Below are positions 16,990 to 25,685 of a stretch of DNA of 64,000 bases, in pieces. Source of the DNA: Rudanella lutea DSM 19387 (lineage in GTDB: Bacteria; Bacteroidota; Bacteroidia; Cytophagales; Spirosomataceae); NCBI RefSeq assembly GCF_000383955.1, contig NZ_KB913013.1:5041694-5105693 (forward strand). The letters run 5' to 3'. Position numbers and translations under genes: made by a program. The notes beneath the pieces were generated by a model. It saw only the letters and a program-made list of their open reading frames with translations, did no database searches and was not told where the DNA came from. Each line of letters opens with the position of its first letter. Position 1 is the stretch's first letter.

Positions 16990-17406
16990 CTAATTCGTCG
17001 CACAGAATCGTTGGAGGATTTGCATAGCTCTCTCTGCATCTTTCTTGTCGACAAAGAGATGGTCATGAAAATAGCCCGCGACTACGTTACAACTGATGTT
17101 TTCAAGGGCTAAAGCTCCCGAAAAAGCAGCCGTTAACCCCACTGCCTCCAGCGACGAATGGACCGTCAGCGTAATCCAACTGGCGATGTACGAATATTGA
17201 AATTTGTAGGTATCAGCTACTTCTTTTGCCAGGATTAAGGTAGTTCCTTCGGCCTCCTGGAACATCATCAGGCAGTCGGTAGGCAATACTTGACTCAGAT
17301 TCTGAACGGTGCAAAACACGTATTCGCCTGCATTCAGCCGGGGCTTCATTGATTTTAGAAGTACATCAATGTTTTTCTCTCCTGAACTGATTAAGCTATC
17401 ATTCAT
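16990..17406 (-). CDS. ACT-domain protein
   Basis: 138 residues from MNDSLISSGEKNIDVLLKSMKP (ATG at 17406; a further upstream start at 17448 would overlap the previous gene). It matches a widespread two-lobe ACT family: GEYVFCTV, EGTTLILAKEVAD, ITLTVHSSLEAVGLTAAFSGALA, ISCNVVAGYFHDHLFV. ACT domains bind amino acids or other small ligands; this family is probably a stand-alone sensor or regulator. Neighbours suggest an amino-acid setting (proline dehydrogenase in the same run). Confidence 0.82.
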   Translation of the reverse strand: MNDSLISSGEKNIDVLLKSMKPRLNAGEYVFCTVQNLSQVLPTDCLMMFQEAEGTTLILAKEVADTYKFQYSYIASWITLTVHSSLEAVGLTAAFSGALALENISCNVVAGYFHDHLFVDKKDAERAMQILQRFCATN

Positions 17407-17423
17407 ACTGGTATCCAGGGTTT

Positions 17424-17915
17424 CTACTTTACTTGAATCGGCACCCAAATCGCTTCTTCGGAAAGAGGGTCGTTGTTTCTGTAGGCTTCGCCCAGCACTT
17501 CAAAATGGGGCCGGTTGTCGAGGATGTAGGCTGAGTTAGGGAGCCACACACCAAGGATGTACTGGAAAATTGAGGAATTAGTGCTTGAGCCTTTGTAGTC
17601 GAAAACGGCATACAGGCCTCCCGGCACCACAAAGGTTTCCAGTTCGTTGGGTACCTGATCGAAGTGGGTTACCTCAACGGCTGCCCACCGTTCAAATTCG
17701 TTGGCGGGGTCAAAGTGGACAAAATGGGAAGGCGGGTAAACGACGAGCGAAATAAGGTCATTCGATACGCGATGGTTTATTTCAGGGAGCCTCGGCCTGA
17801 AACCCCGCCATAGTTCGCCTACTGTGTAGTTGGCGAGGCTCATCGTCAGCCGTTTACCAACCAGTTTCTTTTCGGTTGCTGTCTCTATTCTTGGCTGTAT
17901 CGTGTGCAACTGCAT
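17424..17915 (-). CDS. GyrI-like effector-binding domain protein
   Basis: 163 residues from MQLHTIQPRIETATEKKLVGKRLTMS. GyrI-like (AraC effector-binding) fold: LWRGFRPRLPEI, YPPSHFVHFDPANEFERWAAVEVTHF, VPGGLYAVFDYKGSS, FQYILGVWLPNSAYILDNRPHFEVLGE, and EEAIWVPIQ. These soluble domains bind diverse small molecules, and some hydrolyse or sequester toxic cyclic compounds. No DNA-binding domain is fused. Part of the same-strand run. Confidence 0.88.
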   Translation of the reverse strand: MQLHTIQPRIETATEKKLVGKRLTMSLANYTVGELWRGFRPRLPEINHRVSNDLISLVVYPPSHFVHFDPANEFERWAAVEVTHFDQVPNELETFVVPGGLYAVFDYKGSSTNSSIFQYILGVWLPNSAYILDNRPHFEVLGEAYRNNDPLSEEAIWVPIQVK

Positions 17916-17923
17916 GAGGCTAA

Positions 17924-18361
17924 TTATTTTTCTATTTCCCACCCACCCAATGGCTTTACAGTCCCCGTATTCGGACTGCCATTTTGTTCTTTTCGTCCGG
18001 CAACCCGCGCCCTGAGGACACTCCCGTGAAGCGCGCCCTGTTTTAACGTGTCGTCTATATTCGGCAGCGGTACTTTCAGGCGTCCGCCAGTAGGAGCGTT
18101 TATCTGGCCCGCGTAGTGCCCCATATCAACGTAAAGAAACCGTTCGTTGGCAGGTCCTTGCGCATAAGGCCCGTAAAAGGTAAGCTCCCCCGTTCGGTTC
18201 TCTTTCAGGGTAAGCTCAACCTCAAAACAAAGATCGTCAGTACCAGCTAGTTGCTTTTGGACAGTTTCATACTTAGTGCCACTCCCTTTTTGCAGACCAT
18301 ACATAAGGCCAGAAACTGGTTTTTGGATACTAATTCGGATCGTAATTGTTTGTTCTCCCAT
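17924..18361 (-). CDS. DUF5990 family protein
   Basis: 145 residues from MGEQTITIRISIQKPVSGLMYGLQKGSG; the start at 18361 is preferred over an upstream one in the ProDH end. It shows the DUF5990 pattern: YETVQKQ, FEVELTLKENRTGELTFYGPYAQGPANERFLYVDMGHYAGQ, RLKVPLPNID, and LHGSVLRARVAGRK near the end. The function is unknown. It starts 43 bases after the ProDH stop. Confidence 0.82.
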   Translation of the reverse strand: MGEQTITIRISIQKPVSGLMYGLQKGSGTKYETVQKQLAGTDDLCFEVELTLKENRTGELTFYGPYAQGPANERFLYVDMGHYAGQINAPTGGRLKVPLPNIDDTLKQGALHGSVLRARVAGRKEQNGSPNTGTVKPLGGWEIEK

Positions 18362-18404
18362 GGTTATGGTATACCAAGAAGTAGGTTGTATGAAAACCAG
18401 CTTA

Positions 18405-19394
18405 TTAACCCACAATATCTGCCAATCCTTTGAACAGGTTCAGCGGATATTCGGCCCAGCGGTTGCACAAATACAGGTACCATTCTTTGCCATATACTAC
18501 ATACATACGGCAGGCATAGCCTCTGTCTTTAAAAAGGGTAAGCGCTTCGTTGCCGATACCGAGCAACCGCTCCAGTACATAGTTGGTGGCTTTGTATTGG
18601 TCGATAAGCTTCACCGCTTCTTCGTGTATTTTCTCGTGATGGGAGGCAATAGAGCAGGGGTGGTTTTTCGAAAGTAGTTGATCCACATAGTGCAGATAGA
18701 CCTCGTCAAGCTCATTGCCTCTCGGCATTGACTGGTTGGCGGGCGTATGGTAGGCCCCTTTCACCATCCGAATACTACCCGGTAATTGGGACAATTCCGT
18801 GAAATCATCTTTAGTCCGGTAGAGATACGCCTGTACGGTGATGCCCAGATTTGAATGGGTTTTCAGTGTCTCTTTATAGATGTCAATAATCGAGTCGGTT
18901 CTGTCTGTTCCTTCCATACTGATTATGACTTCTTTATCGGCCTGGGCCGCCTGTGAACATATCCGCCGTAGGTTATGCTTCGCCAGGTCGTTTGACACGA
19001 GCATCCCGATATGTGATAAATCTAACGAGATAGAGGAGTTCAGCTTTTCCTCGTGGATAGCGCTGGCGAGGTTCACAAACTCATCCGTTGCCTCATTCGC
19101 GTCTTTTTCCGTACGGATGCTCTCGCCCATGTAGTCGGTAGTCACCGAGAAACCATCACGGTTTAGCTGTTGGATCGAGAGAATAGTCTCCGCCAATGTC
19201 TCTCCGCCGATGTACCGATTGGCCGCTTTTTTTAAGGTCTTGAAGAGTTTCTCGTTTGTAAGTATAAAGTTTTTAGCCTCTTCATTCAGGGCTGCTTTTT
19301 TTAGTGCCTCTGCTCCAATGGTCAATAAATTATCCACTTGTTTTGGCTCGTATTTGAATGGGTTCTCTATTTTTTTTCTCGTTGTCAACGCCAA
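18405..19394 (-). CDS. Proline dehydrogenase family protein
   Basis: 329 residues. FAD-dependent oxidation of proline to pyrroline-5-carboxylate at the membrane face. The TIM-barrel shows SISLDLSHIGMLVS, VIISMEGTDRTDSI, LGITVQAYLYRTKDDF, SIRMVKGAYHTP, and CSIASHHEKI, corresponding to the flavin and substrate-binding strands of PutA/PRODH. It is the first gene of a five-gene same-strand run of small cytosolic proteins. No P5C dehydrogenase is in the run. Lysine-rich codon use and a lower GC impression than the flanks hint at a different history, by eye only. Confidence 0.82.
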   Translation of the reverse strand: MALTTRKKIENPFKYEPKQVDNLLTIGAEALKKAALNEEAKNFILTNEKLFKTLKKAANRYIGGETLAETILSIQQLNRDGFSVTTDYMGESIRTEKDANEATDEFVNLASAIHEEKLNSSISLDLSHIGMLVSNDLAKHNLRRICSQAAQADKEVIISMEGTDRTDSIIDIYKETLKTHSNLGITVQAYLYRTKDDFTELSQLPGSIRMVKGAYHTPANQSMPRGNELDEVYLHYVDQLLSKNHPCSIASHHEKIHEEAVKLIDQYKATNYVLERLLGIGNEALTLFKDRGYACRMYVVYGKEWYLYLCNRWAEYPLNLFKGLADIVG

Positions 19395-19424
19395 AGCCTG
19401 TCTGTTCTCAGCTAAGCGTTTCTA

Positions 19425-21536
19425 CTACGAAATCCGGCTCCAGTTGTTGTCTTTGCGGTTTTTGAGCCGGTCCAGATGGTTGCGGATAGGCGTGTGCTGT
19501 GGCAGCACGAGGTGTGGGTCGAGGTCCAGAATCTGCTGCGCCGACTCGCGGGCGGCCGTTAGCACAGCTCCGTCTTTCGCGAGGTCGGCAATCATCAGGT
19601 CCATGATACCGCTTTGAGCCGTGCCGGTGAGGTCGCCGGGGCCGCGTAGCTGCAGGTCGACGTCGGCAATTTCGAAACCGTTATTGGTCCGTACCATGGT
19701 TTCGAGCCGGGTGCGGGTATCGGTGCTGAGTTTGTAGCCCGTCATCAGGATACAATACGACTGATCGGCCCCCCGGCCCACGCGCCCGCGCAACTGATGC
19801 AGCTGCGAAAGGCCAAACCGCTCGGCGCTCTCAATCACCATCACGCTTGCGTTGGGTACGTTTACACCTACTTCGATGACCGTAGTGGCTACCAGAATCT
19901 GCGTTTCGCGTTTCAGAAACCGCTGCATTTCGTCGTCTTTCTCGTAGGGCAGCATCTTTCCGTGGAGCATACCCACCTCGTATTTCGGCCTTGGAAACGC
20001 CCGCTGAATACTCTCAAACCCATCCATCAGGTCTTTGTAATCGAGCTTCTCCGACTCCTCAATGAGCGGGTACACCACATACACCTGCCGCCCTTTTTCG
20101 AGTTCGGTACGCATGAAGCCAAACACCTCGGCGCGGTGTTTGTCGTACTTATGCACGGTCTTGATCGGTTTGCGGCCAGCGGGCAACTCGTCGATGATCG
20201 AGAGGTCGAGGTTACCGTAGAGGGTCATGGCGAGGGTGCGCGGAATAGGCGTGGCTGTCATGACCAGAATATGGGGTGGTACCACCGGGTTTTTGGCCCA
20301 CATTTTGGCCCGTTGCGCCACCCCAAACCGGTGTTGCTCGTCAATAATGCACAGGCCGAGATTTTTGAACTGAACAGCATCTTCGAGCAGGGCGTGCGTT
20401 CCGATGAGGATATGCATTTTGCCCGACTGTAGTTCTTCGTGGAGTACCACTCGCTTCTTCTTGTTCGTGGAGCCGGTCAGAATACCGATGTTCAGGCCCA
20501 TGGCTTCGGCAAAATCTTTCAGACCATTGTAGTGCTGATCGGCCAGAATTTCGGTGGGGGCCATCATGCAGGCCTGCGCCCCGTTGGCAATGGCGAGCAG
20601 CATCGAGATAAAGGCCACGATGGTTTTGCCGCTGCCCACATCGCCCTGTAGCAACCGGTTCATCTGCTTACCCGTGTTGCAGTCGGTATAAATTTCGCGG
20701 AGTACGCGCTGTTGTGCGCCTGTGAGCGGAAACGGCAGCAGGTGCTCGTAAAAGTGCTTGAGGAGGCTGGTATTTTTAAAAACCGCACCCGGAAACTCCT
20801 CTTTCTGAAGTAGTTTGTTTGATATGAGCCGTAGCTGATTGTAAAACAGCTCTTCAAACTTTAGCCGACGCATGGCCTGCTTGAGCCACGCCTGATTTTG
20901 CGGAATGTGAATATTCCAGAGGGCTTCGGCCTTGCTGATGAGCCGGTATTTTTCAATCAGTTCGGCGGGCAGGGTCTCGTGAATGTGCTGCCACGAGCTT
21001 TCTAGCAGCGACCGCACCGCCCGCGAAATTACCTTGCTGTCGAGTTTGCGTTTGCGGAGCTTGTCGGTCAGGTTGTACACGGGTTGCATACCCGTTTCGA
21101 GCTCCATAGCCGGGCCTACCGGGTCGAGTTCGGGGTGGACAATGCTGTACCGCCCGTTGAAACCCTGCGGTTTGCCGTAGGCTACGTATTCGCCGTTGGG
21201 GCGCAAAGATTTTTCGAGCCAGGTAAGTCCCTGAAACCAAACCAGCTGCATGGTGCCGGTACCGTCGGTGAAGTTGGCGATAATCCGTTTTTTACTACCC
21301 TCGCCCTCCACAACCCAGTCGCGCAGCCGCCCCCGAATCTGAGCGGAAGGTAGGCTTTCGTCCAGTTCGTTAATCGTGTAAAAGCGCGTACGGTCGTCGT
21401 ACCGAAAGGGGTAATACTGAATCAGGTCGCCATAGGTGAAGATGCTCAATTCGGTATTGAGCAGTTCGGCCCGCTGCGGTCCTAACCCCTTGAGGTATTC
21501 GATTTTGGTATCAAAAAAAGACTTCTGCTCAGTCAT
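19425..21536 (-). CDS. recG: ATP-dependent DNA helicase RecG
   Basis: 703 residues, the usual length. Remodels stalled replication forks and Holliday junctions. The N-terminal wedge domain has the OB fold (SAQIRGRLRDWVVEGEGSKK), then LPFPLTGAQQRVLREI, Walker A LLQGDVGSGKTIVA (about residue 300), the DEQH box CIIDEQHRFGV, MTATPIPRTLAMTL, and the C-terminal helicase motifs VGMLHGKMLPYEKD, LVATTVIEVGVNVPNA and QLRGRVGRG. The start MTEQKSFFDTK is well placed. Confidence 0.97.
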   Translation of the reverse strand: MTEQKSFFDTKIEYLKGLGPQRAELLNTELSIFTYGDLIQYYPFRYDDRTRFYTINELDESLPSAQIRGRLRDWVVEGEGSKKRIIANFTDGTGTMQLVWFQGLTWLEKSLRPNGEYVAYGKPQGFNGRYSIVHPELDPVGPAMELETGMQPVYNLTDKLRKRKLDSKVISRAVRSLLESSWQHIHETLPAELIEKYRLISKAEALWNIHIPQNQAWLKQAMRRLKFEELFYNQLRLISNKLLQKEEFPGAVFKNTSLLKHFYEHLLPFPLTGAQQRVLREIYTDCNTGKQMNRLLQGDVGSGKTIVAFISMLLAIANGAQACMMAPTEILADQHYNGLKDFAEAMGLNIGILTGSTNKKKRVVLHEELQSGKMHILIGTHALLEDAVQFKNLGLCIIDEQHRFGVAQRAKMWAKNPVVPPHILVMTATPIPRTLAMTLYGNLDLSIIDELPAGRKPIKTVHKYDKHRAEVFGFMRTELEKGRQVYVVYPLIEESEKLDYKDLMDGFESIQRAFPRPKYEVGMLHGKMLPYEKDDEMQRFLKRETQILVATTVIEVGVNVPNASVMVIESAERFGLSQLHQLRGRVGRGADQSYCILMTGYKLSTDTRTRLETMVRTNNGFEIADVDLQLRGPGDLTGTAQSGIMDLMIADLAKDGAVLTAARESAQQILDLDPHLVLPQHTPIRNHLDRLKNRKDNNWSRIS

Positions 21537-21567
21537 GGTGTCAGGGCTAAAGCCCCTTGTGGTTATA

Positions 21568-21660
21568 ACACGGAGATGTCCAGAGAAAACGCAGAGTTTT
21601 CTCTAGGCTTTCTACCTATTTCTCTGTGCAACTCCGTGAACCTCTGTGCATCTCTGCGTC
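21568..21660. repeat. Intergenic inverted element of ~10-base words
   Basis: The right side has four 10-base words in register (CTCTGTGCAA, CTCCGTGAAC, CTCTGTGCAT, CTCTGCGTCA); the left side carries the complement-type words (CACGGAGATG, CAGAGAAAACGCAGAG). It lies upstream of recG and downstream of the 21717 gene on the same strand. Confidence 0.6.
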
Positions 21661-21716
21661 ATAGCATTAATAAGGCTTACAGCTCGTTATAGATTTAAAA
21701 CGCCTTCAGCCCTACT

Positions 21717-22067
21717 TTAACGATTCAGAAAATAATCCCGAAACTCGGCCATTTCAGCCTCTTCGTTCGCTACATACTTTTCAAATATTATATTGCCCCC
21801 CTGCTTTTTCAAGGCCGAAATTCCTACGTCGATCAGGCGTAGCCCCTGTTCGGTGAGCAGAATATTGTCGAACGCCAAACCGCCCAGATTAGACGGCCGT
21901 TTGAGGCTGCGATGCACAAATCCCGCTCCGTGCATGCCCCGTAGCTCGTCTTCAAACACATCGAGCCAAAGCTCCTTGACTTCAACCTCAATTGTGTTGG
22001 CAAAACGCATCTTCTCGGCCTCTGATCCTATATCAGAACGAGTATCACCCGTGTAGAGTTTGGCCAC
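21717..22067 (-). CDS. Small kinase-like protein lacking an N-lobe
   Basis: 116 residues. The middle reads GAGFVHRSLKRPSNLGGLAFDN then ILLTEQGLRLIDVGIS, which resembles the catalytic loop and DFG region of protein-kinase-like enzymes, but the catalytic Asp of HRD is Ser and there is no glycine-rich loop or VAIK lysine. It may be a pseudokinase domain, a remnant, or an unrelated small family with a chance match. It is followed by a word-repeat element, then recG. Confidence 0.45.
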   Translation of the reverse strand: MAKLYTGDTRSDIGSEAEKMRFANTIEVEVKELWLDVFEDELRGMHGAGFVHRSLKRPSNLGGLAFDNILLTEQGLRLIDVGISALKKQGGNIIFEKYVANEEAEMAEFRDYFLNR

Positions 22068-22129
22068 TTCGGTTTACGATAGCACGATTACCGTGTTATT
22101 CGCACCAGAAGAGAGTCGACGGGGATATT

Positions 22130-23599
22130 TCATTTCCGATAATCCAGCGCGGGTTTACGGTTGCCAAGTAGGGCTTCGTAGTTGAAGTCGGTTCCGCCAC
22201 GGGCCTCCAGCCACTCCTGCCGGGCTTTCTGCAAAAGAGCCGGGTTTTGGTATAGCTCCATGGCCGTCAGTGCGAGCGTTTTGGCTGCTACCATCATCCC
22301 TTTGGTGCCAATGCCGGTGGCTCCGGCGGCTACGGCCTGCCAGCTATGGGCCGCTGTGCCCGGTACCCACGTTGCCGCGCTCATGCCCACGGTGGGTACA
22401 GCCCAGCTAACGTCGCCCACGTCGGTAGAACCGCCACTCAGCGGGTCATTGCTGATGCCCGCAAACGGGGCTACGGTGGCCGCTTCGCCCGGTTTCCGGA
22501 TCGAGCCAAAGGCCGCCCCGAAGCTCTCACTTAGTTTTTCGGCAAACTGCGTTTCTTCGGGCGAGTACGTTACACCACCTACTTTGCTCAGGTTCTGGTG
22601 CATTACCCGTGCCAGCGACTCCACAGGTAACAGGTCAAACACGCCCCCGATAATTTCGACCTCCATTTTGGTTTCGGTGCCTAAAGCGGCTCCTTCGGCG
22701 GCTTTCATAATCCGGGCCCAAACCTGCTTCAACGTATTCCGGTTTTTATGCCGACAATAGTAATAAACCTCGGCATAGTCGGGAACCACGTTCGGAGCCT
22801 CACCCCCGCGCGTGATCACGTAATGCACCCGCGTATCCGACGGAATGTGTTCGCGCATCATGTTGACCATGTAGTTCATCGACTCCACGGCGTCGAGTGC
22901 CGAGCGACCCCGGTCGGGTGCAGCCGATGCGTGGGCCGAAACGCCCCGGAACCGAAATTTTGCCGTGATATTGGCCAGAGAAGTAGAAGGGTCGGCACTG
23001 TTGCGGTCGGCAGGGTGCCAGTGCAACACAGCGTCGACATCGTTGAACAACCCGGCCCGCACCATGTACACCTTGCCTGAGCCGCCCTCTTCGGCAGGGG
23101 TTCCGTAGAGCCGGATGGTTCCTTTCTGGCCGGTTTGCTGCATCCACTGCTTCACGGCCGTAGCGGCCGCTACCGAGCCTGTGCCAAACAGGTGATGCCC
23201 GCAGGCATGGCCGGCCCGCTTGCCCTCGACGGGTTTGCGCTCAGGAACGGCATCCTGGTTGATGCCGGGCAGGGCGTCGTACTCGGCAAGAATCCCGATC
23301 ACGGGTTTTCCGCTGCCATACGTAGCCACAAAAGCGGTCGGAATTTCGGCGACGCCGGGCGTGACCGTGAAGCCTTGCTTTCGGAGTTCGTCCTGCAACA
23401 GGGCCGAGCTTTTGGTCTCCTGATAGCCCACTTCGGCCCAGTCCCAGATTTGCCGGGCCAGGGTGCCATAGTGCGACGTTTGGGTTTCTAAACTGGATAA
23501 AACGGTCTGTTGTTGTTTAGTCAGGGTGGGGGGTGTTTGCGCCAGCACCGACAGGCTGGCTACCGACAAAGCAACTAGTGTGTGTAAACTGTAGCGCAT
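22130..23599 (-). CDS. Exported M20-family amidohydrolase (AbgB-like)
   Basis: 489 residues from MRYSLHTLVALSVASLSVLAQTP, a signal peptide, so periplasmic or secreted. Zinc peptidase of the M20 family, closest in layout to p-aminobenzoyl-glutamate hydrolase subunit B. It has IWDWAEVGYQETKSS, the metal motif AGHACGHHLFG, LYGTPAEEGGSGKVYM with the catalytic Glu pair, and the dimerisation domain FRFRGVSAHASAAPDRGRSALDAVE. C-terminal GSTDVGDVSW supplies the last ligands. The AbgB name is by similarity only; the substrate could be another N-acyl amino acid. Confidence 0.85.
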   Translation of the reverse strand: MRYSLHTLVALSVASLSVLAQTPPTLTKQQQTVLSSLETQTSHYGTLARQIWDWAEVGYQETKSSALLQDELRKQGFTVTPGVAEIPTAFVATYGSGKPVIGILAEYDALPGINQDAVPERKPVEGKRAGHACGHHLFGTGSVAAATAVKQWMQQTGQKGTIRLYGTPAEEGGSGKVYMVRAGLFNDVDAVLHWHPADRNSADPSTSLANITAKFRFRGVSAHASAAPDRGRSALDAVESMNYMVNMMREHIPSDTRVHYVITRGGEAPNVVPDYAEVYYYCRHKNRNTLKQVWARIMKAAEGAALGTETKMEVEIIGGVFDLLPVESLARVMHQNLSKVGGVTYSPEETQFAEKLSESFGAAFGSIRKPGEAATVAPFAGISNDPLSGGSTDVGDVSWAVPTVGMSAATWVPGTAAHSWQAVAAGATGIGTKGMMVAAKTLALTAMELYQNPALLQKARQEWLEARGGTDFNYEALLGNRKPALDYRK

Positions 23600-23653
23600 T
23601 GTGTTGGGGTTAACAAGAGAACATCTCTGCTCAAATTTAACCAATTTTGTGGC

Positions 23654-23995
23654 ATGATTCTGCTGGTAGTGCCCTTTCTGTGGGTTGATGGACTAACGCT
23701 TTGGCCGTTCGTATTGGTACGTCGGCCCAACCCCAGGGCGGTGTTGATCAATCATGAACGTATCCATCTGCGGCAGCAGCTGGAGCTTGGTCTTGTGGTG
23801 TTCTATCTCTGGTATCTGTTCGAGTACCTCTACCGGCTGTTTCAGTACGGCGATCATTACACGGCCTACCGAAATATCAGCTTTGAACGTGAAGCCTTTG
23901 CCAACGATCAAAATCTGGATTACCTGACTGCTCGCCGAGTATTCGGGTTTTGGCGGTATGTACGGCTGGGCGAGTGGCAAAAAAGACGCTCCTGA
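23654..23995 (+). CDS. Small membrane-associated protein with an HExxH motif
   Basis: 113 residues. A hydrophobic N-terminus (MILLVVPFLWVDGLTLWPFVLV) is followed by LINHERIHLRQQLELG, whose HERIH fits the zinc-protease HExxH, and by a membrane-like FYLWYLFEYLYRLF. A downstream Glu in FEREAFANDQNLDYL could be a third ligand. It looks like a minimal membrane gluzincin, a family I cannot name. Genes for such proteins occur in Bacteroidota as 'hypothetical'. The ATG follows a TTTGTGGC box by design or chance (see findings). It is transcribed divergently from the M20 gene. Confidence 0.55.
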   Translation: MILLVVPFLWVDGLTLWPFVLVRRPNPRAVLINHERIHLRQQLELGLVVFYLWYLFEYLYRLFQYGDHYTAYRNISFEREAFANDQNLDYLTARRVFGFWRYVRLGEWQKRRS

Positions 23996-24006
23996 CCAAA
24001 AAAATG

Positions 24007-24033
24007 TCCCCGTCGGCACGCGGCCAACGGGGA
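24007..24033. terminator. Bidirectional hairpin between convergent genes
   Basis: TCCCCGT and ACGGGGA (7 bp, with a GC-rich loop) lie between the plus-strand HExxH gene and the minus-strand haloperoxidase. A run of seven A residues just before the stem gives T-rich 3' ends on the minus strand. Confidence 0.5.
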
Positions 24034-24077
24034 ACACAAACTACATACCTATGATTGGTGGGTGTGGATAACGATTT

Positions 24078-25625
24078 TTACAGACCCGAGCCGTCGGCTT
24101 TGCCCCGGTTAACGGCGTAGCTGCCAATATTTTTGCCGCAAATCAGGCCCGTTTCGCAATCAGACCGGAAGTGAATAAGGCCGTAAATCCGCGAAACCGA
24201 AGCCTCCGTTGCTTTGTCCATAAACTCCTGCGACCGTTCGGGGAAAATGTAGCTCAGTACCGTGGCTGCAGCCCCCGAAAACGTGGAGTGCCCCGACGTG
24301 TATGAGGGGAAGTTGGGTAAACCCACCGACGTTTTTACGCCAAACTGCTGCGGGCGTGGTGTGTAGTAGTAGAACTTAGTCTCCCAGCAACATACCCCTG
24401 CATCCTGCAAGGTAGTACCTAACAGGGCGAGCGTCCGGGCCATCCGAACCTCACTGAACCGGGCTTCGTGGGCCGCGTTGGCCGCAATCCGGTGCCAGTG
24501 CCCCGGTGGGGTGTAGCTACCGGCACCGTCGGCCCAGTAGTTGGCAATGCGGGCCTGCTCGCGGGTCTGGTTCTTCTGAATCTCTTTTAGCTCATTCAGC
24601 TCTTTTTCAAACTGGGCCGTGCCGGGTAGGGGTGCCGCGCCGGGCCGCAATTTAACGAGCGTGGCCCGGTCGAAATTCCAGGTCGAGACAGCCCCGTAGT
24701 TGGGGAGCATCGGCGGGCGGGCAGGCGACTCCTGACTTAGCCAGATTTGGGTTTGGCCCCGGCTCTGAGCCGCTTCAATCATACCGGCGGTGAGGCTTTG
24801 GTTATTGGCCGCACTCATGCCGTCGGCACGGGCGCGGGTCATCACCTGCGCGGCTACCTGCGTGCCCAGGCTGCTACCAGCAGTCAGGTCGCTTTCTACG
24901 TTCATACCGGCCCATTGGCGGCTGGCTGCGTGTTCGGCTACTTTGGCGTCGATGAAAGCAACCTCGCCCGGAAACATCGCTTTGAGTACTACGGCCGAGG
25001 CCGCAGCCACTACTGCATCTTCTGAGGGGTAGCTGGGCAAGGCCGAAACGGGCAGCGCTACCCGGATACTGGCGTCCACTTTCGAGGGAGCCACCCGCTT
25101 GTAGAGGTATTTGTAGTGCCAGGTAGCCACCAGCGCGTCGTACTGGGCCACGCTCAGGTAAGCCAGGGCCCGCGCGGTGTAAGGCGGGTTCGCAAATGGA
25201 AACCGGGGGTCAGCGTTTGGGTTGGCCGGATCGGGTACGGGGTACGTACCAGCCGCGTTAGACGCTGGTGGCAGGTTATATTTGGCGGCCAGTTCACGGG
25301 CAATTTCGTTCCAGCGGTACACGGCACCCGCTCCCCAGTACACCACGGCTTCCTGCTGGGCGCGGGTCAGCTCGGTCGATTTGGCTTTGAGGGCACTCAG
25401 TTCGGCGGCATACGCGGCCGAGGTGGTAGCAACCGGGGCCGCTACGGTCACAGCCGTAGGTGTGCTCAGTACGTAGGTTTTCCAGGTGCTCGCCTTATCG
25501 TCGAGGTTAGCGGGCGTGTAGCCTACCCGCAGGGGTTCTTCAATGGTTTTGTCGCAGCTGGTCAGCAAGGCCGATGAGGTGGCCGAAACGACGCTTATGA
25601 GGAGAAATTTGTATATCGATTTCAT
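24078..25625 (-). CDS. Vanadium-dependent haloperoxidase / PAP2-type lipoprotein
   Basis: 515 residues. The signal peptide has a lipobox (SALLTSCDK), so this is a lipoprotein. The vanadate/phosphate pocket is complete in order: KFYYYTPRPQ (Lys...Arg-Pro), PSYTSGHSTFSGAA (P-S-x-x-S-G-H), SRIYGLIHFRSDCETG (S-R-x5-H-x3-D). This matches vanadium haloperoxidases and acid phosphatases of the PAP2 family. The large helical N-terminal half is typical of bacterial haloperoxidase relatives, many of which are untested. It is last in a same-strand group with two outer-membrane barrels. Confidence 0.8.
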   Translation of the reverse strand: MKSIYKFLLISVVSATSSALLTSCDKTIEEPLRVGYTPANLDDKASTWKTYVLSTPTAVTVAAPVATTSAAYAAELSALKAKSTELTRAQQEAVVYWGAGAVYRWNEIARELAAKYNLPPASNAAGTYPVPDPANPNADPRFPFANPPYTARALAYLSVAQYDALVATWHYKYLYKRVAPSKVDASIRVALPVSALPSYPSEDAVVAAASAVVLKAMFPGEVAFIDAKVAEHAASRQWAGMNVESDLTAGSSLGTQVAAQVMTRARADGMSAANNQSLTAGMIEAAQSRGQTQIWLSQESPARPPMLPNYGAVSTWNFDRATLVKLRPGAAPLPGTAQFEKELNELKEIQKNQTREQARIANYWADGAGSYTPPGHWHRIAANAAHEARFSEVRMARTLALLGTTLQDAGVCCWETKFYYYTPRPQQFGVKTSVGLPNFPSYTSGHSTFSGAAATVLSYIFPERSQEFMDKATEASVSRIYGLIHFRSDCETGLICGKNIGSYAVNRGKADGSGL

Positions 25626-25685
25626 GGTAAAATAAGAGTTGAGCCGGGGGCATACGTCTGCCCGTGTGCTCCCGGCAGTGCGCGA

